Shown piece by piece: positions 1-8,384 of a stretch of DNA of 44,322 nt. Location of the stretch: positions 1 to 44,322 of the forward strand of contig LJHR01000012.1 in the NCBI GenBank assembly GCA_001296005.1. The letters run 5' to 3'. The notes under the pieces were generated by a model. That model worked only from the letters and a program-made list of their open reading frames with translations. It searched no databases and was not told the DNA's origin. The stretch is from an alpha proteobacterium AAP38. Lineage in GTDB: Bacteria > Pseudomonadota > Alphaproteobacteria > Azospirillales > Azospirillaceae. How positions within the stretch are numbered: position 1 is the stretch's first letter; each line of letters starts with the position of its first letter. Both the position numbers and the translations under genes were made by a program.

Positions 1-180
1 CAGGCGAACCGACTGCAATGCACTGCAACCCAGTCGCACTTCAGCGTGAATCCGCCAAAGAACCGGCGCCCGGATTGGCCCCCTGGCACAATCCATTTTC
101 GGCACCTCCGCTTAACCACTTGGTAAGGTTTGGCCGCTCTGTTATGGATCGTATACCAAAACAGGGAGCTTCAACCGGAC

Positions 181-1827
181 ATGAAGTATCTACTGCTGGC
201 CACAGCGGCCCTTTCCTCCACCCTGGCCTTTGCGGCTGAACCTCAATTCGACATGAAGCGCGTATCGGACGATATCCGCGTCATGTCGGCAGATGATTTC
301 CAGGGCCGTGCGCCCGCGACAGTGGGCGAGACGAAAACCGTCGCCTTCCTGATCGAGAAGATGAAGGCGGCGGGGCTGGAACCTGGCGGCAGCATCGGGA
401 CCGATGGCAAGCGCGGCTGGACACAGGATGTGCCGCTGCGCATGTCCGATATCGTCGGCAAGCCCAACTTGTCGCTGAGCTATGGCGGCAAGGCCCATGC
501 CCTGAACCAGGGCAAGGAGATCGCCGTGCGCGCCGCCCTGACAGGCCAGGACAGCGTGACCTTGAAGGATGCGCCCCTGCTGTTCGTCGGCTATGGCATC
601 AAGGCCCCGGAACGCAGCTGGGATGATTTCAAGGGCCAGGACGTAAAGGGCAAGATCCTTGTCGTCCTGATCAACGACCCGGATTTCGAAGGGCCGGAGG
701 GCAAGTTCGGCGGCAAGGCCATGACCTATTATGGCCGCTGGACCTATAAGTATGAGGAGGCAGCGCGCCAGGGTGCCGCCGGTGTCCTGATCGTACATGA
801 AACGGCCCCTGCCTCCTATGGCTGGGCCACGGTCGCCAGCTCGAACCCGAACACGATGTTCGACATCGTGCGCGCCGATCCCAAATCCGCCCACACCCCG
901 TTCGAAAGCTGGATCCAGCGCGACGTGGCGGTGGACCTGTTCAAGGCATCGGGCCTGGATTTCGAGAAGCTGCGGGCGGACGCGCGCAAGGACAGTTTCC
1001 AGCCGGTGCCACTGAAAGCCACCTTGTCGGCGGATTACAAGGTGAAGACGGAAGTCATCACCTCGAAGAACGTGATGGGCCGCCTGACCGGGACCAAGTA
1101 TCCCGATGAAACCGTGGCCTACACGGCGCATTGGGACCATATCGGCGTGGGCGAACCCGACGCCAATGGCGACAATATCTTCAACGGTGCCCTGGACAAT
1201 GCGTCGGGCATCGCCAGCCTGCTGGAACTGGGCCGTGCCTTCAAGGCGGCGGGTCCGGCAGAACGCTCCGTCCTGTTCCTGGCCGTAACGGCAGAGGAAA
1301 AGGGCCTGCTGGGCTCCACCTATTACGCCAGCAACCCGGTCTATCCGCTGGGCAAGACGGTGGGCGTCATCAACATGGATGGCACCATCGGGCCGGGTCC
1401 CGCCAAGGATTTCACCATTTCCGGCACGGCCAAGCTGGGCCTGCTCGACATGCTGATCGAGGAAGGCAAGAAGGCAGGCCGTACCTATACGCCTGATCCG
1501 CGTGTGGAGGCCGGCGGCTTCTTCCGCTCCGACCATTTCCCCATGGCCAAGGTCGGCGTGCCCGCCATTTCCTTTGGCGGTGGCATCGATCTGGTGAATG
1601 GTGGCGTGGCGGCGGGCAAGGCCTGGCGCGATGCCTATATCAAGGATAAGTACCACCAGCCCGACGACGAATGGTCCCCGGACTGGAACATGGACGGCGC
1701 CAAGCTGGACATGGGCTTGCTCTACAGCCTGGGCCGCCGTCTGGCCGATGGCCGCGACTGGCCCAACTGGAGCCAGGATAGCGAGTTCCGGGCCGCGCGC
1801 GACGTGAGTGCGGCGGAGCGGAGGTAA
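181..1827 (+). CDS. Exported M28-family zinc metallopeptidase with PA domain
   Basis: This is a secreted or periplasmic aminopeptidase-like protein of 548 residues. The N-terminus (MKYLLLATAALSSTLAFAA) is a typical signal peptide. A protease-associated insert lies at about residues 120-250 (from DAPLLFVGYG to GAAGVLIVHE). The M28 catalytic region follows, with zinc-ligand motifs AHWDH, GALDNASG and TAEEKGLLGS, and a late Asp/His region (FFRSDHFPMA) near residue 440. The reading frame extends upstream to a TTG at 130. The ATG at 181 is preferred because it has an AGGGAG ribosome site at 163-168 and begins the signal peptide. It stands upstream of the glycosidase genes but is separated from them by a long hairpin, so it is probably its own transcript. 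Family knowledge predicts release of N-terminal amino acids from peptides; the exact substrate is unknown. Confidence 0.9.
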   Translation: MKYLLLATAALSSTLAFAAEPQFDMKRVSDDIRVMSADDFQGRAPATVGETKTVAFLIEKMKAAGLEPGGSIGTDGKRGWTQDVPLRMSDIVGKPNLSLSYGGKAHALNQGKEIAVRAALTGQDSVTLKDAPLLFVGYGIKAPERSWDDFKGQDVKGKILVVLINDPDFEGPEGKFGGKAMTYYGRWTYKYEEAARQGAAGVLIVHETAPASYGWATVASSNPNTMFDIVRADPKSAHTPFESWIQRDVAVDLFKASGLDFEKLRADARKDSFQPVPLKATLSADYKVKTEVITSKNVMGRLTGTKYPDETVAYTAHWDHIGVGEPDANGDNIFNGALDNASGIASLLELGRAFKAAGPAERSVLFLAVTAEEKGLLGSTYYASNPVYPLGKTVGVINMDGTIGPGPAKDFTISGTAKLGLLDMLIEEGKKAGRTYTPDPRVEAGGFFRSDHFPMAKVGVPAISFGGGIDLVNGGVAAGKAWRDAYIKDKYHQPDDEWSPDWNMDGAKLDMGLLYSLGRRLADGRDWPNWSQDSEFRAARDVSAAERR

Positions 1828-1833
1828 ACTACT

Positions 1834-1887
1834 GTCGTACCCTCACCCTCCCAAGTCTTTGCAGACTTGGGAGGGTGAGGGTACGAC
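1834..1887. repeat. Perfect 25-bp stem palindrome, family A (CCCTCACCCTCCC)
   Basis: Arms 1834-1858 and 1863-1887 are perfectly complementary and enclose a four-base loop. The core CCCTCACCCTCCC recurs at 7291 and 40550. It lies 6 bp after the M28 peptidase stop, so it could act as a transcript end or mRNA stabiliser, but there is no T tract. The shared core at three unrelated loci points to a dispersed palindromic element rather than a gene-specific terminator. Confidence 0.85.
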
Positions 1888-1985
1888 GCCTTCTCTGACA
1901 ACCCTGTCAAACCCCTGGACAGACCCCATTCGTTTCCTCATGATAACGCTAACAATCCGAAAAGGATCGGCGTTCGGGAGGAACA

Positions 1986-3680
1986 ATGCGGTTGGGTCGA
2001 TGGGCATCGCTGCTGGCGATGGGTTTGCTGCTGGGGACATCCGGCGTCGGATATGCAGGTGAGGCGCGGTTCGACTGGTTCGAATATCGCGGATCGGACC
2101 CGGCAGATGCCAAGACCCTGGGCACCAACGAATACCGCAATCCCATCATTGCCGGCTTCTATCCAGACCCGTCAGTCACACGGGTCGGCGACGATTATTA
2201 TCTGATGAATTCCAGCTTCGGCTGGCTGCCGGGCCTGCCCGTTTTCCATTCCCGTGATCTGGTCAACTGGACCCAGATCGCGAATGCCATCGCCCAGCCC
2301 GGTCTGGTGAATTTCGGCAATGGCGGCCTGACGGGCGGGTTATTCGCGGCGTCGATTAGCCACCATGACGGCCTGTTCTATATCGTCAATACCAGCTTCT
2401 ACAGCGGCGGCAACTTCGTGGTTACGGCCAGGGACCCTGCCGGCCCCTGGTCCGATCCGGTCTGGCTGCCCGACCTGCGGAACGGCATCGACCCGTCCCT
2501 GTTCTTTGACGATGATGGCCGCGCCTGGATCCTGAATAACGACCTGCCGGAAGGCGACAAGGAGGCCTATGACGGGCACCGCGCGCTGTGGATTCAGGAA
2601 TTTGACGCCAAAAACCTGAAGACCATCGGCCCACGCACCATGATCGTCAGCGGCGGGGCGGATATCACCACCAAGCCCGGTTATGTCGAAGGTCCGCACC
2701 TGTACAAGAAGGACGGCTTCTACTACCTGACGGCGGCAGAGGGCGGGACCGGCACCGGCCATACACAGATGATCTGGCGCGCCCCCTCCCCCATCGGCCC
2801 CTTCACGCCCGGCCCCACCAACCCCATCCTGACGCAGCGCGACCTGGACCCCAAGCGTCCCAACCCGATTGAGGCGGCGGGCCATGCCGATCTGGTAGAG
2901 ACGCAGAAGGGCGACTGGTGGGCCGTCTTCCTCGCCGTCCGCCCCTATGCCGGCGGGGAGATGTTCAATACGGGGCGGGAGACGTTCCTGCTGCCGGTGC
3001 GTTGGGTTGATGGCTGGCCGCGCATCCTGGACCCCGGCATAGCGATCCCGCGTACGCATGCAAGGCCCGACCTGCCGGCCCAGCCGCCCGCCGCCATCCC
3101 TGGCCCCACCGCCGGCCCCTTCACAGTCCGCGATGAATTCGACGGTACGGCCCTCCCGCTTTACTGGATGACCCCGCGCCGGCTGGATGGTGGCTGGTGG
3201 CGCCTGTCGGGCGGATCGCTCCACCTGACGCCTCAGCCCGTCACCCTGTCCGACCGCGCCAGCCCCAGCCTATGGGCGCGCCGGCAGCAGCATCGCGACG
3301 CCAGTTTCACCACCGAATTCTCCTTCACCCCCGATCAGCCGGGGCAGCGGGCGGGTCTGGCCGTCATCCAGAATGACGAATACTGGTTCCGCTTCACCGC
3401 AGAGCTGGTTAACGGCGTGCGCACCCTGACCGTCGCCGTCCGCGCCGGGGAGAATGATCCAAAGCCGGGCCGCATACTGGCCAGCCAGCCGGCGCCCGGC
3501 GACGGCGCCTTGCGCCTGCGCGTCACGGCGCGTGGCGGTGCCTATGATTTTTCGGTGGGTATGGGCAAGGATGGGTGGAAGACCATCCTGAAGGATGCCG
3601 ACGGCACCATCCTGTCCACCGCCACTGCACGCGGCTTCATGGGCGTGATGGTTGGGCCTTATGCGGAGGGGACGCCATAA
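1986..3680 (+). CDS. Exported glycoside hydrolase family 43 (beta-xylosidase/arabinofuranosidase type), copy 1
   Basis: Predicted extracytoplasmic GH43 enzyme of 564 residues that trims xylose or arabinose from hemicellulose fragments. It has a signal peptide (about residues 1-25), then a five-bladed propeller. Visible family residues are the base Asp61 in FYPDPSVTR, the pKa-modulating Asp169 in GIDPSLFF and the acid Glu235 in VEGPHLYKK. A C-terminal beta-sandwich begins near residue 375 (FTVRDEFDG), as in two-domain GH43 xylosidases. The ATG is preceded by GGGAGG. It is followed 88 bp later by a paralogue with the same architecture and then by a GH9 gene, indicating a polysaccharide-utilisation operon. 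Exact specificity (xylo- versus arabino-oligosaccharides) cannot be read from sequence alone. Confidence 0.9.
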   Translation: MRLGRWASLLAMGLLLGTSGVGYAGEARFDWFEYRGSDPADAKTLGTNEYRNPIIAGFYPDPSVTRVGDDYYLMNSSFGWLPGLPVFHSRDLVNWTQIANAIAQPGLVNFGNGGLTGGLFAASISHHDGLFYIVNTSFYSGGNFVVTARDPAGPWSDPVWLPDLRNGIDPSLFFDDDGRAWILNNDLPEGDKEAYDGHRALWIQEFDAKNLKTIGPRTMIVSGGADITTKPGYVEGPHLYKKDGFYYLTAAEGGTGTGHTQMIWRAPSPIGPFTPGPTNPILTQRDLDPKRPNPIEAAGHADLVETQKGDWWAVFLAVRPYAGGEMFNTGRETFLLPVRWVDGWPRILDPGIAIPRTHARPDLPAQPPAAIPGPTAGPFTVRDEFDGTALPLYWMTPRRLDGGWWRLSGGSLHLTPQPVTLSDRASPSLWARRQQHRDASFTTEFSFTPDQPGQRAGLAVIQNDEYWFRFTAELVNGVRTLTVAVRAGENDPKPGRILASQPAPGDGALRLRVTARGGAYDFSVGMGKDGWKTILKDADGTILSTATARGFMGVMVGPYAEGTP

Positions 3681-3691
3681 CCCATTCCCTT

Positions 3692-3722
3692 TCGTCATCC
3701 CGGCGCCAAGCCGGGATGACGA
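3692..3722. repeat. REP-like palindrome, family B (CGTCATCCCGGC)
   Basis: A 13-bp perfect stem (3692-3704 with 3710-3722) encloses a five-base loop between the two GH43 genes. The same TCGTCATCCCGGC unit forms both arms of the larger element at 29316-29436. There is no T tract. It resembles the common REP-type hairpins of proteobacterial intergenic regions and might attenuate or stabilise the operon mRNA between the paralogues. Confidence 0.75.
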
Positions 3723-3768
3723 GAAGAACACAGAAGAGTTCACAGAAAACACATAAGCGGGAGGAAAA

Positions 3769-5457
3769 ATGCGTGGATTGACGACAGCCCTGGCCCTGAC
3801 CACGGCCCTGTTCACCGCCCCGGTGGCCCTGGCTGCCGATACGGCCCGGTTCAACTGGCTGGATTATCAGGGGGCCGACCCGTCCGATGCCGTGGTGAAG
3901 GCCAAGCCGGGCGAGTACCGCAATCCCATTCTGACCGGCTATTACCCCGACCCCTCCATCACGCGGGTCGGCGACGATTATTATCTGGTGAATTCCACCT
4001 TCAGCTGGTTCCCCGGCATCCCGATCTTCCATTCGCGTGATCTGGTGAACTGGACCCAGATCGGCAATGCCATCGACCGCCCGGATCAGCTGGATTTCAA
4101 GGCGCTGGGCCTGTCACGCGGTGTCTTCGCGCCCGCCATCGATTATCATGACGGTACCTTCTATATCCTGAACACCTGTGTCGATTGCGGCGGCAATTTC
4201 ATCATCACCGCCAAGGACCCGAAGGGCCCCTGGTCCGATCCCATCTGGCTGCCCGATCTGGAAGGCGGGATCGACCCATCGATCTTCTTCGAAGGGGACC
4301 GCGCCTGGATCATCAATAACGGCCCGCCGGAGGGCGAACCGCTTTATCAGGGGCACCGTGCCATCTGGGTGCAGGAACTGGACCTGAAAACCATGAAGAC
4401 CATCGGCCCGCGCAAGGTGCTGGTGAATGGCGGTGTCGATATCTCCAAAAAGCCGATCTGGATCGAAGGGCCGCATATCTTCAAGAAGGATGGCTTCTAC
4501 TATCTGATCTGTGCCGAGGGTGGCACGGCCATCAACCATTCCCAGGTGGTTTTGCGCGGCCCCGGCCCCATGGGCCCCTTCACCCCCAATCCCGCCAACC
4601 CGATCCTGACGCAGCGTGATCTGGACCCGGCCCGCCCCTTCCCCGTCACCTCTGCCGGTCACGCCGATTTCGTGGTGACGCCGAAGGGTGAATGGTGGGC
4701 CAGTTTCCTTGCCATCCGCCCCTATGGCGATGACTTGTACAACACCGGGCGGGAGACGTTCCTGATGCCCGTGCGCTGGGTCGATGGCTGGCCGCGCATT
4801 ACCGAACCCGGTCAGGCCATCCCCCTGACCCATGCCAAGCCCGACCTGCCGGCCCAACCCGTGCCCAAGGTGCCGACCACCGGCGCCTTTCAGGTGCGCG
4901 ATGAGTTCGACGGCGACCGGCTGCCGCCTTACTGGATGATGGCGCGCAATCCCAAGGGCGACTGGTACCGCCTGTCGGACGGGGCGCTGACCCTGAAATT
5001 GCAGGCTGTGGGCCTGTCCGACCATGGCAACCCCGCCTTCTGGGCACGGCGTCAGCAGCATCACCAGGCGGTGATCACCACCGACATGGTCTTCACCCCC
5101 GACCGACCGGGCGAACGCGCCGGTCTGGCGGCGGTGCAAAGCGATGAAAGCTGGATGCGCTTCACCCTTGAGAAGGAGGGCGGGCAGCTGGTGGCCCGTG
5201 TGGCGGCGCGCGCCGGCAAGGATACCCCCGCCGATGGCACGGTCCTGGGCCGCGTGCCGGTGAAGGAAGCCGCCTCCTACCGCCTGCGCATCACGGCGCG
5301 CGGCGGGGAGTATGATTTCGACGTGGCCGCCGCCGGGGCCGACTGGCAGCCGGTGGTGAAGGGGGCCGATGGCACCATCCTGTCCACCAAGAAGGCCGGC
5401 GGCTTCATCGGCGTCATGGTGGGTCCCTTCGCGCAAGGGCCGGGCAAGGGGAACTGA
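3769..5457 (+). CDS. Exported glycoside hydrolase family 43, copy 2
   Basis: 562-residue paralogue of the preceding gene, with the same layout: signal peptide (about residues 1-23), GH43 propeller, and a C-terminal beta-sandwich starting near residue 367 (FQVRDEFDG). Catalytic positions are retained: Asp61 in YYPDPSITR, Asp169 in GIDPSIFF, Glu233 in IEGPHIFKK. It differs from copy 1 in active-site neighbours, for example CVDCGGNF where copy 1 has SFYSGGNF, which adds two cysteines, and SWFPGIP where copy 1 has GWLPGLP. That suggests diverged specificity rather than a recent duplication. The start has GGGAGG upstream. The stop is only 2 bp before the GH9 start codon, so these two genes are very likely co-translated. 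Confidence 0.9.
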   Translation: MRGLTTALALTTALFTAPVALAADTARFNWLDYQGADPSDAVVKAKPGEYRNPILTGYYPDPSITRVGDDYYLVNSTFSWFPGIPIFHSRDLVNWTQIGNAIDRPDQLDFKALGLSRGVFAPAIDYHDGTFYILNTCVDCGGNFIITAKDPKGPWSDPIWLPDLEGGIDPSIFFEGDRAWIINNGPPEGEPLYQGHRAIWVQELDLKTMKTIGPRKVLVNGGVDISKKPIWIEGPHIFKKDGFYYLICAEGGTAINHSQVVLRGPGPMGPFTPNPANPILTQRDLDPARPFPVTSAGHADFVVTPKGEWWASFLAIRPYGDDLYNTGRETFLMPVRWVDGWPRITEPGQAIPLTHAKPDLPAQPVPKVPTTGAFQVRDEFDGDRLPPYWMMARNPKGDWYRLSDGALTLKLQAVGLSDHGNPAFWARRQQHHQAVITTDMVFTPDRPGERAGLAAVQSDESWMRFTLEKEGGQLVARVAARAGKDTPADGTVLGRVPVKEAASYRLRITARGGEYDFDVAAAGADWQPVVKGADGTILSTKKAGGFIGVMVGPFAQGPGKGN

Positions 5458-5459
5458 TC

Positions 5460-7280
5460 ATGAAGGCCTGCGCTGTCCTTCTCGCCACCCTTCTGGCCCT
5501 GCCCGTCCTGGCCCAGGAGGCCCTGGTCAGTCCCATGCGGCTGAACCAGTCGGGGCTGCTGGCGACGGCACCGAAGATCGCGGTTCTGCCCGATGCGGCA
5601 ACCAAGCCCGTGGCCTGGACCCTGCGCGATGCGGGCGGGCAGGTTGTGGCCAGCGGCAACAGCATCGTCACCGGCGATGATGCGTCGTCGGGCCAGCACC
5701 TGCACCGCATCGACTTCTCATCCGTCACGGCCACGGGCGACGGCTTCACCCTGAGCGTGGGCAAGGTCAGCAGCCGGCCCTTCGCCATTGGCCCCGGCCC
5801 GTACAAGGCGCTGAAGCGCGATGCGCTGGCTTATTTCTACCATAACCGCGCCGGCACACCGGTTGAGGCGCGGCTGGTGGGGGAGAAATGGGCGCGCCCC
5901 GCCGGCCACCCGAAGGAGGTCGCGCCCTGTTTCGGGGGCAAGGACAATGCCGGCAATATCTGGCCCGCCTGCCCGCACAGTCTGGACGTCACGGGCGGCT
6001 GGTACGATGCCGGCGACCATGGCAAGTACGTGGTCAATGGCGGCATCTCCGTCTGGACCCTGCTGAACCTTTACGAACGTCAGGCGCTGAAGGGCAAGGC
6101 ACCCGCCTTCACCGACGGCACCGCCGCCATCCCGGAGGCGGGCAATGGCATCAATGATCTGCTGGATGAGGCGCGCTGGCAGATGGAGTTCATGCTGGAT
6201 ATGCAGGTGCCCGACGGCACCCGCATGCCCCTGCCCCTGGGTCCGCAGGATGGCAAAGGCAGGCTGACTTTCACGCCGGATGTCGATGTGTCGGGCATGG
6301 CCCATCACAAGGTGGCGGATGAACGCTGGACGAAACTGCCCCTGCCCCCGCATCTGGACCCCGAACGCCGCTTCCTCTACCCGCCCTCCACCGCCGCTAC
6401 CCTGAACCTGGCCGCCACGGCGGCACAGGCGGCGCGCATCTGGAAGACCATTGATCCGGCCTTTGCCGACCGCTGCCTGAAGGCGGCGCTGAAGGCCTGG
6501 AGGGCGGCATTGCGTGTGCCGACCGCGCTGGCCATCGGTGATTTCAATGGCAGCGGCGGCTATGGCGATAATGACGTCTCGGATGAGTTCTTCTGGGCGT
6601 CTGCCGAACTGCTGGCCACCACGCGACAGCCGCTGCTGGTCGATGCCGTGACCAAGGCGCAGTTCTTCAACCGCGACGCCATCCCCGAACCGTCCTGGGC
6701 ACAGGTGGGGCCGCTGGGGTGGCTGACGCTGGCGCTCTATCCAGAGGTGCTGCCAGAGGCCGACGCCGCCCGCATCCGCAGCGCCATCGTGAAAAGTGCC
6801 GATGCCTATGTGAAAGAGGCGGGCGACAGCGGCTATCGCCAGCCTCTCTCGCCCAAGGGCTATGGCTGGGGATCCAACTCCGGCCTGATGAACCGGGCCA
6901 TCGTTCTCGCCTATGCCCATGATACAACGGGCGACGCCAGATACCGCGACAACGTGGTGGATGTTGCCGACTATCTGCTGGGCCGCAACCCGCTGGACAT
7001 CTCCTATGTCACGGGTTACGGCCCGCGCGCCATGCGACACCCGCATCACCGGTTCTGGGCCCATGTCCTGGACCCCAAACTGCCGCCCCCGCCGCCCGGC
7101 GTGGTGTCGGGCGGGCCGAACATCACCAGCCTGGGCAAGGAAGGCCGCGAACGCATCGGCGATTGCGCGCCGCAGACCTGCTGGAAGGATGATATCGACC
7201 TGTTCACGGTGAACGAGGTAACCGTGAACTGGAACGCACCGCTGGTCTGGCTGGCGGCGTGGCTGGATGAGGGGCGGTAA
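5460..7280 (+). CDS. Exported glycoside hydrolase family 9 (cellulase/beta-glucanase type)
   Basis: 606-residue exported GH9 protein. It starts with a short signal peptide (MKACAVLLATLLALPVLAQ), then an N-terminal Ig-like CelD_N domain (about 22-110), then the (alpha/alpha)6 catalytic barrel. The catalytic aspartates lie in GGWYDAGDHGKY (Asp183, Asp186). The downstream family signature is RHPHHRFWAH, and the general-acid Glu is in VNEVTVNWN near residue 586. No cellulose-binding module or dockerin is visible, so it may act on soluble or periplasmic oligosaccharides such as cello- or xyloglucan fragments. The start codon lies 2 bp after the GH43 stop, placing it in the same operon. A long nested palindrome follows 10 bp after its stop codon. 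Confidence 0.9.
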   Translation: MKACAVLLATLLALPVLAQEALVSPMRLNQSGLLATAPKIAVLPDAATKPVAWTLRDAGGQVVASGNSIVTGDDASSGQHLHRIDFSSVTATGDGFTLSVGKVSSRPFAIGPGPYKALKRDALAYFYHNRAGTPVEARLVGEKWARPAGHPKEVAPCFGGKDNAGNIWPACPHSLDVTGGWYDAGDHGKYVVNGGISVWTLLNLYERQALKGKAPAFTDGTAAIPEAGNGINDLLDEARWQMEFMLDMQVPDGTRMPLPLGPQDGKGRLTFTPDVDVSGMAHHKVADERWTKLPLPPHLDPERRFLYPPSTAATLNLAATAAQAARIWKTIDPAFADRCLKAALKAWRAALRVPTALAIGDFNGSGGYGDNDVSDEFFWASAELLATTRQPLLVDAVTKAQFFNRDAIPEPSWAQVGPLGWLTLALYPEVLPEADAARIRSAIVKSADAYVKEAGDSGYRQPLSPKGYGWGSNSGLMNRAIVLAYAHDTTGDARYRDNVVDVADYLLGRNPLDISYVTGYGPRAMRHPHHRFWAHVLDPKLPPPPPGVVSGGPNITSLGKEGRERIGDCAPQTCWKDDIDLFTVNEVTVNWNAPLVWLAAWLDEGR

Positions 7281-7290
7281 AAGCGTCGCT

Positions 7291-7428
7291 CCCTCACCCT
7301 CCCAAGCCTTTACAGGCTTGGGCCCCTCCCTCTCCCGCAAGCGGGCGAGGGGCGAAAATTTGGCTCCCTCGCCCACGAACGTGGGAGAGGGAGGGGCCCG
7401 AACGCGCCAGCGTTTGGGAGGGTGAGGG
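7291..7428. repeat. Large nested palindromic element, family A
   Basis: The outer arms CCCTCACCCTCCCAA (7291-7305) and its complement (7414-7428) bracket further perfect inverted repeats: a local hairpin at 7303-7320, a 16-bp pair at 7321-7336 with 7383-7398, and a 9-bp pair at 7343-7351 with 7366-7374. The structure looks like one palindrome inserted inside another. It fills most of the 253-bp gap between the GH9 gene and the DUF2306 gene; nothing else recognisable is in that gap apart from a GGAGG ribosome site before 7534. It may end the glycosidase transcript. Confidence 0.85.
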
Positions 7429-7533
7429 CACAACATCCCCCACCCGTCGCCCCTATCCGTCATTCATCGCACCCCTACTCCACCGACCGCAGATAAGCGC
7501 CAGGATCAGCCATCACATGATGGAGGAGCCCCC

Positions 7534-8358
7534 ATGTCCCTGGCCGCGACAATCCCGCAAAGCGCCCGTCCCGATCCCGCCACCGCCAAACGCTGGCTGG
7601 GGCGGGCGGGTCTGCTCTGGCTATTGGTGGCCATTGCCGGGCAGATGATCTTCTCGCTCTATGTCATGGCCACCCACGGGCGGGAATGGCTGACGGGTCA
7701 GGGGCTGCGGGGTGGGCCGGTGGAAGGGCAGCTTCCGGGTGATGTCCTGGGCAATGCGCTTTACGCCCTGCATATGCTGTTCGCGGTGGTGATCATTGTC
7801 GGTGGGGCCTTGCAGCTCTGGCCCGCGCTCCGCCGCCACCGGCCCGCCTTTCACCGCTGGACGGGCCGCACCTACATGATCGCCGCCACCATCCTGTCGC
7901 TGGGCGGGATTGGATTGATCCTGCTGCGCGGCACGGTCGGCAGCACCCTGATGCATGTGGGGACCAGCATGAATGGCGTGGTCATTCTGATCTGTGCCGG
8001 CATGGCCTGGATGCTGGCGCGGCGGCGGCAGTTCGATAGCCATCGCCGCTGGGCGCTGCGCCTGTTCCTGGCGGTCAGCGGGGTCTGGTTCTTCCGGGTC
8101 ATGTTTATGCTGTGGATGCTGATCTTCCAGGCGCCCGTCGGCTTTGATCCCAAGACCTTTACCGGCCCCCTGCCGGAGACGCTGGCCTTCGCCCAATATC
8201 TGCTGCCGCTGGCGGTGCTGCAGCTCTACTTCCACGCCATGGACCGGGGTGGTTCGGTGTTGCGGCTGGGTGTGGCGGGACTGCTGACTTTGCTGGCGCT
8301 GCTGACCGCCGGTGGTATCTTTGGCGCGACCATGGGCATGTGGCTGCCCCGGCTGTGA
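7534..8358 (+). CDS. DUF2306 multi-pass membrane protein
   Basis: 274-residue inner-membrane protein with about seven or eight hydrophobic segments. It carries the DUF2306 hallmarks HRWTGRTYM (about residue 110) and HRRWALRLF (about residue 170), with conserved histidines in the membrane (YALHMLF, LMHVGTSMN). Family members are uncharacterised; the histidines hint at cofactor or metal binding, but that is speculative. GGAGG precedes the ATG. Its 3' end lies only 26 bp from the preferred start of the sensor kinase gene, or overlaps it if an upstream GTG is used. The protein is therefore probably co-expressed with, and may be sensed by or regulated through, the adjacent LytS/LytTR pair. Confidence 0.85.
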   Translation: MSLAATIPQSARPDPATAKRWLGRAGLLWLLVAIAGQMIFSLYVMATHGREWLTGQGLRGGPVEGQLPGDVLGNALYALHMLFAVVIIVGGALQLWPALRRHRPAFHRWTGRTYMIAATILSLGGIGLILLRGTVGSTLMHVGTSMNGVVILICAGMAWMLARRRQFDSHRRWALRLFLAVSGVWFFRVMFMLWMLIFQAPVGFDPKTFTGPLPETLAFAQYLLPLAVLQLYFHAMDRGGSVLRLGVAGLLTLLALLTAGGIFGATMGMWLPRL

Positions 8359-8384
8359 CACGGGGCGACGGGAAGGACGGGTGG

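Noticed and set aside
190-1656. Long open frame on minus opposite the M28 peptidase
   Set aside because: It lies fully antisense to a gene with clear catalytic motifs, has no recognisable domain, and is the kind of long shadow frame expected at this GC content.
5718-7463. 581-codon open frame on minus across the GH9 gene and the palindrome
   Set aside because: It is antisense to the GH9 gene and runs through a repeat element; no domain is recognised.
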